Source: Actinomycetes bacterium (GTDB lineage Bacteria; Actinomycetota; Actinomycetes; Nanopelagicales; Nanopelagicaceae). From it: a DNA stretch of 21,835 nucleotides. Below, piece after piece: positions 15,476 through 21,835 of the stretch. The notes beneath the pieces were generated by a model that was not told the DNA's origin, made no database searches, and worked only from the letters and a program-made list of their open reading frames with translations. The first letter of the stretch is position 1, and the number at the start of each line of letters is the position of its first letter. The DNA lies in the NCBI GenBank assembly GCA_014190175.1, contig BJFZ01000022.1, positions 1 through 21,835 of the forward strand. Direction: 5' to 3'. A program made the position numbers and the translations under genes.

Positions 15476-15679
15476 ATGAATTCACAAATACTAAATCTGG
15501 CAATCAATCAAGAAGATGGCAGTATGCCTGGTGAAGGTCTTACTGTATTAGAAACCTTCACTTATTTTTTCTTAGCTCCCGCCGGATTATTTCTGGTCAT
15601 CTCATTAATTGTTTATTTAGCGGTTCGACCAAAAAATGCGCGTGGCAGCGCTGGTCGAGCAATTACAAAAATTAATTAA
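15476..15679 (+). CDS. Small single-pass membrane protein, possible aa3 oxidase subunit CtaJ-like
   Basis: The 67-residue protein has a short hydrophilic N-terminus, the motif GEGLTVLETFTYFFLAPAG, one membrane helix (about 27-49) and a basic tail (RPKNARGSAGR), so N-out/C-in topology is expected. Similar small proteins lie between the HNH and pepN genes in actinobacteria. From memory, the M. smegmatis protein from this locus was identified as accessory subunit CtaJ of the cytochrome aa3-bcc supercomplex. The assignment here is by position and general pattern, not detailed alignment. TAGGAT ends 9 nt before the ATG. Its stop directly abuts the end of pepN. Confidence 0.7.
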   Translation: MNSQILNLAINQEDGSMPGEGLTVLETFTYFFLAPAGLFLVISLIVYLAVRPKNARGSAGRAITKIN

Positions 15680-18226
15680 TTACGCCTTAGCGTCAACACC
15701 TTGCGCCTTGAGTGATCGTGCCATTGAATCTCGGTTTTCTGAAAGTAATCTGCGTAAAGCAGCTGGTGCATCTTTGCCGGCACCCGCTAACCAACTCTCT
15801 GCTTTAGCAAGATTTTGGTCACTCACTAAATAGGCAGGGAATAAACCAGAGACGATGTTGGACGCAATTTCATAAGATTTCTTTTCCCATGTTTCAACTA
15901 AGCAATCAAAATACTTGTCAACATATGGAATCAGTAATTCGCGTTGGCTTGGACGTTGCATTCCGCCGATAGTCGCCAATTGAATGTGATTTGAAAGTTC
16001 AGAGTTAAATGCATCTTGCCAGGCTTTAGCTTTTACATCTGTTGAAGGAAGGGCTGCTCGACAGAATGCAGCGGATTTAAGTCCACTAGCAGTGTTATCT
16101 GCAGCAACCTCTTTGGTGATTTCTGCTTCAGTTAACTTGCCGCGTTCTGCAAGTGCGCCAAGGAAGTGCCAACGCAGATCTGCATCAACAACTAAACCAG
16201 CGACATCTCCATCAAGAATTTGTCGGATACGGGCATTTTGGCGATCTGAAAATGCAGCCGTAGTAAATGAACGCGCATATTGCAACTGCATATCTGAACC
16301 TGGGGCACTGTTTTCCAGCAAGATTTCTAAACCATTTGCCATCTGCTCACGCACTTTGTCGCGATTTTCTGCACACGCAAATAATTCGACTGCGGTTCCC
16401 ATCTGAATCAAAGTCATGGAAATAACAGAAACATCTTTTTCTGTAGCAAGACCAGAAATTGCCATCGGAACATATTGACTTGCTGAAAGTTCTCCATCGC
16501 GCAACATGTCCCATGAAGCAGACCAGCAAAGTGCACGAGTAAGCGGATCTTCAATACCGGCAAGGTTCTTGGTTAGAGTTGCTATCGAACGCTCATCAAA
16601 GCGAATTTTCGCATAACTTAAATCGCGATCGTTTAACAAAATCAAATCAGCTTCTTTTTCACCAATTAATTGATCAATCGAAGTAAGAGCACCAGCTACA
16701 TCAAGTTCTACTGATCTACGAAGCGTTAATTTGTCGCTCTTCAAATCATAAAGTCCAACTGCCATCCGATGTGGGCGAAGTTCAGTAGAACCTTTTGGAA
16801 CAAGTGGCGCTTCTTGTGCAACAGAGATCTTCTTGTACTTTCCATCGGTTACTTCAATTGCCGGACGCAAAGTATTTACACCGGCTGTTTGCAACCAGGT
16901 AGAGACCCAAGGCTTCAAAGAGCGACCACTTGTGGCTTCTAGTTCTACCAAGAGGTCATTTAAAGTTGTATTTCCCCATGCGTGCTTTGCAAAATATTGG
17001 CGCAAGCCATTAACAAAATTATCTTTGCCGACATGGGATACAAGTTGCTGCAATACAGAAGCACCTTTTGCGTATGTGATTCCATCAAAGTTTGTCTTGA
17101 CTGCCTCTAGATCTGACATGTCCACAACGATTGGGTGTGTAGATGAAAGTTGATCTTGGCGATATGCCCAGTTTTTTCTTTCGGCATTAAAGACTGTCCA
17201 CGAATTTTTAAATCTGGTGGCATCAGCGAGTGCGGTATAGGAAGCCCACTCAGCAAATGATTCATTCAACCAAAGGTCATCCCACCAGGTCATGGTTACT
17301 AAGTCGCCAAACCACATATGTGCCATCTCATGCAAAATCACATTTGCCCGCCAGTTGTAATTCTTGTCGGTGACTTTGCTTCTAAAGACAAAGTAATCTT
17401 CAGCAAAAGTAACAGCGCCAGCATTTTCCATAGCACCTGCGTTAAATTCAGCAACAGCGATCTGATCATATTTTTCAAACGGATAAGCAAGACCAAACTC
17501 TTTTTCGAAGTATGCAAAACCTTGTTTAGTGATTTTAAAAATCTCATCAGCATCTAATTTTGCTGCAAGTGATGTTCGGCAGTAAATTCCAAGCGGAACT
17601 TCTTTTTCGCCTTTATAGGTATCGGCTACGAAGTGATATGGACCAGCAATGAGAGCGGTGATGTAAGTAGACATCACTGGAGTCTCATTAAATTCCCAAA
17701 AAGTTTTATTGTTACCAAGATCTTTTTTCTCTTTAGCTGAATAGTTTGAGATTACTTGCCAATTAGATGGAGCAATAGTTGTAAGCGTGAACTTTGCTTT
17801 CAAATCTGGTTGGTCAAAGCAAGCATAAACTCGACGTGAATCAGCAACTTCAAATTGTGAGTACAAATAAACTTCTGAATCGGCAGGGTCGACAAATCGG
17901 TGCAGACCTTCACCCGATGTTGAATAGATAGCATCTAGATCTACGACCAAGGTATTTTCAGCGGCAAGATTTTTTAAGTGAACGCTTTCGCCATCAAATA
18001 CGGATGGATCTAATGGCACGCCATTCAGAGTTGCACTGTGGAGCGTGCGACCAACTGCATCTATAAATGTTTCAGTACCTGGTTTGCTACTTGAAAACTT
18101 GACTGTGGTTTTTGCACGAAAAACTTCGGCGCCAGTAGTCAGATCTAACTCAACTAGATAGCTGTCTACTTTTAAGTGAGCGCTACGAGCGGCGGCTTCA
18201 GCACGAGCAAGGTTTACTCCAGGCAC
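15680..18226 (-). CDS. pepN: Aminopeptidase N (M1 family zinc metallopeptidase)
   Basis: An 848-residue M1 aminopeptidase that removes N-terminal residues from peptides. The exopeptidase motif GAMEN is at 264-268. The zinc site HEMAH (299-303), followed after 18 residues by the third ligand Glu322 in WLNESFAEW, is complete. The C-terminal half (about 520-848) matches the ERAP1-like helical domain. There is no signal peptide, so it is cytoplasmic despite the usual 'membrane alanyl aminopeptidase' label. The start is GTG at 18226 with AAGGAG about 6 nt upstream. It is convergent with the 67-residue gene at zero spacing and divergent from trmB. Confidence 0.96.
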   Translation of the reverse strand: MPGVNLARAEAAARSAHLKVDSYLVELDLTTGAEVFRAKTTVKFSSSKPGTETFIDAVGRTLHSATLNGVPLDPSVFDGESVHLKNLAAENTLVVDLDAIYSTSGEGLHRFVDPADSEVYLYSQFEVADSRRVYACFDQPDLKAKFTLTTIAPSNWQVISNYSAKEKKDLGNNKTFWEFNETPVMSTYITALIAGPYHFVADTYKGEKEVPLGIYCRTSLAAKLDADEIFKITKQGFAYFEKEFGLAYPFEKYDQIAVAEFNAGAMENAGAVTFAEDYFVFRSKVTDKNYNWRANVILHEMAHMWFGDLVTMTWWDDLWLNESFAEWASYTALADATRFKNSWTVFNAERKNWAYRQDQLSSTHPIVVDMSDLEAVKTNFDGITYAKGASVLQQLVSHVGKDNFVNGLRQYFAKHAWGNTTLNDLLVELEATSGRSLKPWVSTWLQTAGVNTLRPAIEVTDGKYKKISVAQEAPLVPKGSTELRPHRMAVGLYDLKSDKLTLRRSVELDVAGALTSIDQLIGEKEADLILLNDRDLSYAKIRFDERSIATLTKNLAGIEDPLTRALCWSASWDMLRDGELSASQYVPMAISGLATEKDVSVISMTLIQMGTAVELFACAENRDKVREQMANGLEILLENSAPGSDMQLQYARSFTTAAFSDRQNARIRQILDGDVAGLVVDADLRWHFLGALAERGKLTEAEITKEVAADNTASGLKSAAFCRAALPSTDVKAKAWQDAFNSELSNHIQLATIGGMQRPSQRELLIPYVDKYFDCLVETWEKKSYEIASNIVSGLFPAYLVSDQNLAKAESWLAGAGKDAPAALRRLLSENRDSMARSLKAQGVDAKA

Positions 18227-18301
18227 AGATACTCCTTATATAAAGCGTTGAGGTGATATCCAACCACTTGGCGCGGGTTTGGGCTAAAAAGTAATCAGTG
18301 G

Positions 18302-18307
18302 CAGGCT
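18302..18307 (+). promoter_or_regulatory. Candidate leaderless -10 box of trmB
   Basis: CAGGCT (nAnnnT) ends 6 nt before the trmB ATG at 18314, and there is no Shine-Dalgarno sequence. It differs by one base from the TAGGCT before the prolyl oligopeptidase gene. Confidence 0.35.
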
Positions 18308-18313
18308 TGGGTT

Positions 18314-18988
18314 ATGGAAGCCCAACAGGAGTATTCGAACTCGATCCGCACTTACAAGTTGCGAGGGGCCCGAATCACCCATTCTCAAGAAGCGGCAATT
18401 GAGCGGCATTGGCAGCGATTCGGCGTTGAGATCGGCGATGCCTCGATCGATCTGCACACCCTATTTCCTGATCTAACTCATGTAGTTCTTGAGATTGGAA
18501 CTGGCATGGGAGAGGCGACTGCCGAGATGGCAGCAGCGGATCCCACAATTGGAATCGTCGCACTTGAGATTCATCGGCCAGGTATCGGTTCACTTCTTTG
18601 GCGGATAGATCAAGCCGGAGTCGAGAATGTTCGAATCATTCATGATGATGTGATGTTGGTACTACCAGAAAAAATCCTTGATGGATCAATTGATGAGATC
18701 AGAATTTATTTTCCTGACCCTTGGCCAAAATTGCGCCATCACAAACGCAGATTGCTGCAAGGTGATTTCTTAAACTTACTTGCGCAAAAATTACGCAGTG
18801 GTGGACTTTTGCATATTGCTACAGATTGGCAACCGTATGCAGATTGGATTGCAGAGAGATTGGATCAAGTTCCTGAATTTTCTGGGGGAGTTGTTCCGCG
18901 ACCTAGTAATCGAACTTTTACGCGTTTTGAGAAACAAGGATTAGATAAAGAGCATCAAGTTACAGATTTTCATTACTTTAAAAAGTAA
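18314..18988 (+). CDS. trmB: tRNA (guanine-N7-)-methyltransferase
   Basis: This 224-residue class I SAM-dependent methyltransferase makes m7G46 in tRNA variable loops. The SAM-binding motif EIGTGMGEAT is at 60-69, and the TrmB hallmark YFPDPWPKLRHHKRRL begins at 132. The N-terminal RTYKLRGARIT is also usual for actinobacterial TrmB. The ATG at 18314 has no Shine-Dalgarno sequence but has a -10-like hexamer 6 nt upstream. It is convergent with rpiB across 5 bp with no terminator. Confidence 0.95.
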   Translation: MEAQQEYSNSIRTYKLRGARITHSQEAAIERHWQRFGVEIGDASIDLHTLFPDLTHVVLEIGTGMGEATAEMAAADPTIGIVALEIHRPGIGSLLWRIDQAGVENVRIIHDDVMLVLPEKILDGSIDEIRIYFPDPWPKLRHHKRRLLQGDFLNLLAQKLRSGGLLHIATDWQPYADWIAERLDQVPEFSGGVVPRPSNRTFTRFEKQGLDKEHQVTDFHYFKK

Positions 18989-18993
18989 AAACT

Positions 18994-19458
18994 TTAAAGC
19001 GGAGGAAGTTTTTTACTTACTTCGTAATCCGAGATCATCTCGATACGACGAGTATGTCGATCTTCCCCTGAATAAGGAGTAGCCAGAAACGCATCAACAA
19101 TTTCAAGTGCTTCGATTTGCGAATTCATGCGCTCGCCGATTGATAAAACATTTGCGTTGTTATGTTGACGAGATAGTGCGGCGATTTCACTGTTGTATGC
19201 AAGTGCTGCGCGAATTCCAGCAACTTTATTGGCACTAATTTGTTCGCCATTTCCCGAACCACCTAAAACAATTCCAAGAGAACCAGCGTTCTTTGCGACC
19301 CCTTCAGCGGCTCTTAGACAAAAAGTTGGGTAATCATCTAGTGCTTCAAAAGAAAATGGCCCATGGTCGACCACCTCATGACCTGATTTTTTCAAGTGAT
19401 CAATAATTAAAGTTTTATAGGCAAAACCGGCGTGATCAGATCCAATATGTATTTGCAT
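18994..19458 (-). CDS. rpiB: Ribose-5-phosphate isomerase B
   Basis: A 154-residue RpiB/LacAB-family isomerase that interconverts ribose 5-phosphate and ribulose 5-phosphate in the pentose phosphate pathway. The N-terminus IHIGSDHAGF carries the sugar-binding Asp8 and His9. The active-site loop GGSGNGEQISANKV has Glu72 where E. coli-type enzymes use a Cys, as in M. tuberculosis RpiB (Glu75), so it is the actinobacterial type. CAAGAT ends 6 nt before the ATG. The gene begins 15 bp after a strong terminator and is therefore probably transcribed from its own promoter. Confidence 0.95.
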   Translation of the reverse strand: MQIHIGSDHAGFAYKTLIIDHLKKSGHEVVDHGPFSFEALDDYPTFCLRAAEGVAKNAGSLGIVLGGSGNGEQISANKVAGIRAALAYNSEIAALSRQHNNANVLSIGERMNSQIEALEIVDAFLATPYSGEDRHTRRIEMISDYEVSKKLPPL

Positions 19459-19464
19459 GCAGAG

Positions 19465-19470
19465 ATCTTG
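19465..19470 (-). promoter_or_regulatory. Candidate leaderless -10 box of rpiB
   Basis: On the minus strand CAAGAT (nAnnnT) ends 6 nt before the rpiB ATG and lies just beyond the T-tract of the upstream terminator. That leaves little other room for an rpiB promoter. Confidence 0.4.
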
Positions 19471-19472
19471 GC

Positions 19473-19520
19473 AGAAAAAGAATCAGGACGCGGTGCACTT
19501 GGCACGCGCGCCCTGTTTCT
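19473..19520 (-). terminator. Rho-independent terminator after the Met/Gly-rich protein gene
   Basis: On the minus strand CAGGGCGCG (19515-19507) pairs with CGCGTCCTG (19492-19484). An inner GTGC/GCAC helix follows after one bulged base, and ATTCTTTTT follows the stem. The one U-G wobble becomes A-C on the plus strand, so it works for minus-strand transcription. It closes the gene ending at 19539 and separates it from rpiB. Confidence 0.85.
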
Positions 19521-19538
19521 TAAGGGGGGATTAATTAA

Positions 19539-20408
19539 TTATGCTGCTTTTGATACTTTCTTTATTTGAGTAATTGCTGCCTTGCTACCGCTTTTCGCAG
19601 TAGCCGCTGGGGTTGAGGCTGTTGGATCAGGTGTGGTCTTTGGTGCAACTCCGGTGTTGCCTTTAGGACCTTTTCCTTTTCCACCCATTTGGCCGCCACC
19701 CATTGGGCCACCCTTGTCACCCTTACCGCCCATGTCACCCATTTGACCACCCATTGGTGGACGTGTGGATGAGATTTCAGCGGTCACAAGACCAACCAGG
19801 TTTAACTTCGCATTTGCTACTTGTTCAGCAGTTAATTTTCCTGCAGTTCCTGCTGCATCAAGGTCTGCACTTTTTTCCGCAACTAGTGCTGCGATAAGTG
19901 CATCTTTCTTGGTACCAGCAATTTCGGCAAGAGTCTTACCGGTTTGGAGTTGAATCTTTAACTCTGCTGCGGTAATTCCAAGAGCGCCGGTTATTACGGC
20001 TTCATGTTTGGCTTGTTGTGCAAGACGAGCAGCGTCATTAGCAACACGTTCTGCATCGCGGGCTGCATCTTTTGCAACTTTGTCATCTGCAAGTGCTTTA
20101 ACAATTGCATCAGATTGTGCTTGAGTAATCGTTCCGGCAGTAACGAGCTTTGCCAGCACAGCGGCTAGAACATCAACGCCACCTTTTTCTGGTCCGCCCA
20201 TCATGTCGTCACGTCCACCCATGCCCATACCGCCACCCATTGGCCCACCTTTTGCTTGTGGGTTGATCTTTGGATTTGAGGTAACCACTTTTTTGGTTGT
20301 GGTCTTAGTAATAGTTGTGGTTCTGCTTGCAGCAAGTGCGGTTCCGCTACTTGTGATTGCGAGACCTGTTACGACAACAGCTGCAATCAATTTTCTGCTG
20401 GACTTCAT
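19539..20408 (-). CDS. Exported Met/Gly-rich protein with Ala-rich helical core, unknown function
   Basis: The ATG at 20408 is preferred to the upstream in-frame start (20429) because AAGGAG lies 6 nt before it. This gives 289 residues with a Sec signal peptide (MKSSRKLIAAVVVTGLAI...ALA). A Thr/Lys-rich stretch and a Met/Gly block (GGPMGGGMGMGG) come first. A helical region of about 140 residues follows, with LVTAGTITQAQSDAIVKAL and LGITAAELKIQLQTGKTLAEIAG, then GKLTAEQVANAKLNL. These helix-turn units resemble domains in other actinobacterial secreted proteins (DUF2680-like), but no function is known. A second Met/Gly/Lys block and an Ala/Lys-rich tail end the protein. There is no LPXTG or lipobox. 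It is divergent from the collagen-like gene. Confidence 0.85.
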   Translation of the reverse strand: MKSSRKLIAAVVVTGLAITSSGTALAASRTTTITKTTTKKVVTSNPKINPQAKGGPMGGGMGMGGRDDMMGGPEKGGVDVLAAVLAKLVTAGTITQAQSDAIVKALADDKVAKDAARDAERVANDAARLAQQAKHEAVITGALGITAAELKIQLQTGKTLAEIAGTKKDALIAALVAEKSADLDAAGTAGKLTAEQVANAKLNLVGLVTAEISSTRPPMGGQMGDMGGKGDKGGPMGGGQMGGKGKGPKGNTGVAPKTTPDPTASTPAATAKSGSKAAITQIKKVSKAA

Positions 20409-20631
20409 TTGAACTCCTTTTGTTTTCAAACCAGTGGCGCATCGCCTCTGATGTGATCAGATAACTGGCTCTACCTGATAAAGATAACGAAAAAGCCTGA
20501 GAAACGCTTGTGAATGGGAGCTTTTGGCTGATTCTCCGAATTTTCACCAAATCGCTACTTTCAGCGCCTTTTTTGAGGGTAAAAATGTCTCATAAGGCGG
20601 AATTTGAGGGGCTTTTTGAACCTTGTCACCA

Positions 20632-20644
20632 TCACTCAGAGTGA
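20632..20644. promoter_or_regulatory. Perfect 6+6 palindrome upstream of the collagen-like gene
   Basis: TCACTC-A-GAGTGA is a perfect inverted repeat with a one-base centre, 69 bp before the start of the collagen-like gene and 223 bp before the divergent Met/Gly-rich gene. It may be a dimeric-regulator operator. Otherwise the 305-bp gap (20409-20713) holds the two Shine-Dalgarno sequences and no recognised RNA or gene. Confidence 0.35.
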
Positions 20645-20713
20645 GAAACCTTGTATTTAGCGCCTCAGGTTAATTGGAATCTGAGTCGATAAGTAGAGAG
20701 AAGGTGAGAATCC

Positions 20714-21790
20714 ATGGCGACGACTTCCCTACTAAAGCGTGAGATCAAATTGATTTCAGTAATCTCTTTAAGTGCATTGCTTTGGACATTAACTCCAGAT
20801 GCATTTGCGGTATCTGGAAAAAATAAAAATATTAAAACGGCACCCAAAACAGCGGGAAGAACTAGCCAAGCACCAACCTTAAATACTTTGTTAAATGGAT
20901 TGGGTGCACCAAATTCAACTGATGGAATTGATGGTGATTTTTATCTTGATACTTTGTCATCAAATTTATACGGCCCAAAGAAAAAAGGTAAATGGCCGCT
21001 ACCAAAAAGTTTAGTTGGACCAGTTGGCCCACAAGGTCCGATTGGAAAACAAGGCAGTGACGGAAAAGTCGGGGATAAAGGCACTTCTACTTCATCTGCA
21101 GGTTCCCAAGGAACACAAGGAACGCAAGGAACACAAGGTATTCAAGGAGTACAAGGAGCTTCAGGTCCAGCAGGCCCTAGTGGTCCTTCTGGACCACAAG
21201 GACCCGGAGGCGGAAGTGGTGGCGTTGGACCACAAGGAAACGTTGGCCCTGCCGGATCCCCAGGGGGACAAGGCGTACCGGGAGCAACTGGTACGACTGG
21301 TGCTCGCGGACCAATTGGTGAAACCGGAACTGTTGGAGCTGATGGCGCTCAAGGAACTGCAGGACCTTCGCGAGCAGTTTTAGGAAATATTAATTTCGTT
21401 GGAACCTTAAGCGGGAACGCGGGTACTGGGAAAGAGTCGAGCGCATTTGGCGATTTTCAAACAGGAAAAAAATATCTTGTGATCTCAAACATTTTCACAA
21501 CTTCTACATCAACAGTTGACCCATCTATAGGTATAGCGATTTCCGTAAGTGGGGCTGCGCTGACTCCGATATCAAAATTCATAACCATTTCTGGCAACGG
21601 ATATCGATTATCTATCGAAAATTTTGAGTACGGCGTTCAAGTTTTTACTACGGTTGATGCATCTGCTATCTCAGGTCCAAATTTTAATTTGAAAGCAACA
21701 GTTTCTTCAGGGGCAAACACTTCGACAACTGGATTCGCGCTCGTGGTTACTGGCTTCTATGTGCTTCAGGAAGTTGTAGCGCTTACTTAG
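20714..21790 (+). CDS. Secreted collagen-like protein
   Basis: A 358-residue protein with a signal peptide (hydrophobic core about 11-26, cleavage near DAFA32). A basic linker leads to GDFYLDTLSSNLYGPKKKG, a short motif often found just before bacterial collagen-like regions. Gly-X-Y triplets run from about 102 to 218 (GPVGPQGPIG to GTAGP), with a break at TSTSSAG and a QGT/QGI run near 132-145. The C-terminal 140 residues are beta-strand-like, Thr/Ser-rich and Cys-free, perhaps a trimerising or adhesive head. The triplet region should form a collagen triple helix. No cell-wall anchor motif is seen. The start is ATG at 20714 with AAGGTGAG upstream. Confidence 0.88.
   Translation: MATTSLLKREIKLISVISLSALLWTLTPDAFAVSGKNKNIKTAPKTAGRTSQAPTLNTLLNGLGAPNSTDGIDGDFYLDTLSSNLYGPKKKGKWPLPKSLVGPVGPQGPIGKQGSDGKVGDKGTSTSSAGSQGTQGTQGTQGIQGVQGASGPAGPSGPSGPQGPGGGSGGVGPQGNVGPAGSPGGQGVPGATGTTGARGPIGETGTVGADGAQGTAGPSRAVLGNINFVGTLSGNAGTGKESSAFGDFQTGKKYLVISNIFTTSTSTVDPSIGIAISVSGAALTPISKFITISGNGYRLSIENFEYGVQVFTTVDASAISGPNFNLKATVSSGANTSTTGFALVVTGFYVLQEVVALT
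21017..21367 (+). repeat. Gly-X-Y collagen-like coding repeat
   Basis: The segment encodes nearly continuous Gly-X-Y triplets. The most DNA-repetitive part is about 21105-21140, where 9-bp units built on GGAACACAA encode QGT. As an in-frame repeat it may vary in length among strains. Confidence 0.8.
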
Positions 21791-21821
21791 AACTGGTTCC
21801 CAGTCCGAGGGCCAAACTTGG

Positions 21822-21832
21822 GTTCACCTGTT
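21822..21832 (+). promoter_or_regulatory. Possible PHO-box unit at the right edge
   Basis: GTTCACCTGTT is identical over 11 bases to the central unit of the pstC PHO box (4156-4166). The window ends 3 bases later, so a second repeat unit and the target gene cannot be seen. A single unit is weak evidence. Confidence 0.25.
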
Positions 21833-21835
21833 TCA

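Noticed and set aside
20550..20576. CGCT...AGCG hairpin followed by six T in the 20409-20713 gap
   Set aside because: The stem is only 4 bp and no plus-strand gene ends upstream of it.
21105..21145. 9-bp repeat cluster as a non-coding repeat element
   Set aside because: It encodes the QGT triplets of the collagen-like region and stays in frame.

Overview
The window reads as a compact, fairly low-G+C actinobacterial chromosome segment. Several gene neighbourhoods are typical of Actinomycetota: orn followed by tRNA-His; ettA, thioesterase, truncated haemoglobin O, HNH protein, small membrane protein, pepN and rpiB in the same broad order as in mycobacteria; and PHO boxes built from 11-bp direct repeats of GTTCACC type. 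Low G+C (roughly 35-45% in the lines counted by hand), very short or absent intergenic gaps and many apparently leaderless genes suggest a streamlined lineage such as the freshwater acI group (Nanopelagicales). That placement is inference; no rRNA or marker phylogeny is available here.

Layout. 1-973: the 3' part of a Gly-rich, repeat-containing protein of unknown function, ended by a strong UUCG-capped hairpin. 1034-1681: a secreted HNH nuclease of DUF1524/GmrSD C-terminal type. 1678-3311 (minus): the ammonium transporter amt with its PII regulator gene, and a GlnR-like box upstream. 3400-4117 (minus): orn and tRNA-His. 4217-8469: the high-affinity phosphate transporter in the order pstC-pstA-pstB-pstS, with one PHO box before pstC and another before pstS, closed by a strong terminator. 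8537-8610 (minus): tRNA-Arg(TCT). 8710-11164: ettA, a hotdog thioesterase and truncated haemoglobin O, nearly overlapping. 11186-11637 (minus): a small AT-rich HicA-HicB toxin-antitoxin pair. 11753-14789 (minus): an overlapping operon of prolyl oligopeptidase, a short MscS-type channel and a DCC-family protein. 14928-15679: a cytoplasmic HNH protein and a 67-residue membrane protein that may be a cytochrome aa3 accessory subunit. 15680-18226 (minus): aminopeptidase N. 18314-18988: trmB. 18994-19458 (minus): rpiB. 19539-20408 (minus) and 20714-21790 (plus): two divergent exported low-complexity proteins, one Met/Gly-rich and one collagen-like.

Together the left half is about nutrient capture (ammonium, phosphate, possibly extracellular DNA), with visible nitrogen- and phosphate-type control sites. 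The right half is housekeeping, peptide recycling and a small surface-protein region. At ten genes an nAnnnT -10-like hexamer ends 6-7 nt before the start codon, while a different set of genes (including most of the exported ones) has clear Shine-Dalgarno sequences. No CRISPR array, insertion sequence, prophage or rRNA was seen. The best candidates for under-described biology are the leaderless/SD split, the Gly-rich repeat protein at the left edge, the divergent Met/Gly-rich and collagen-like pair, and the PstS lacking a lipobox.
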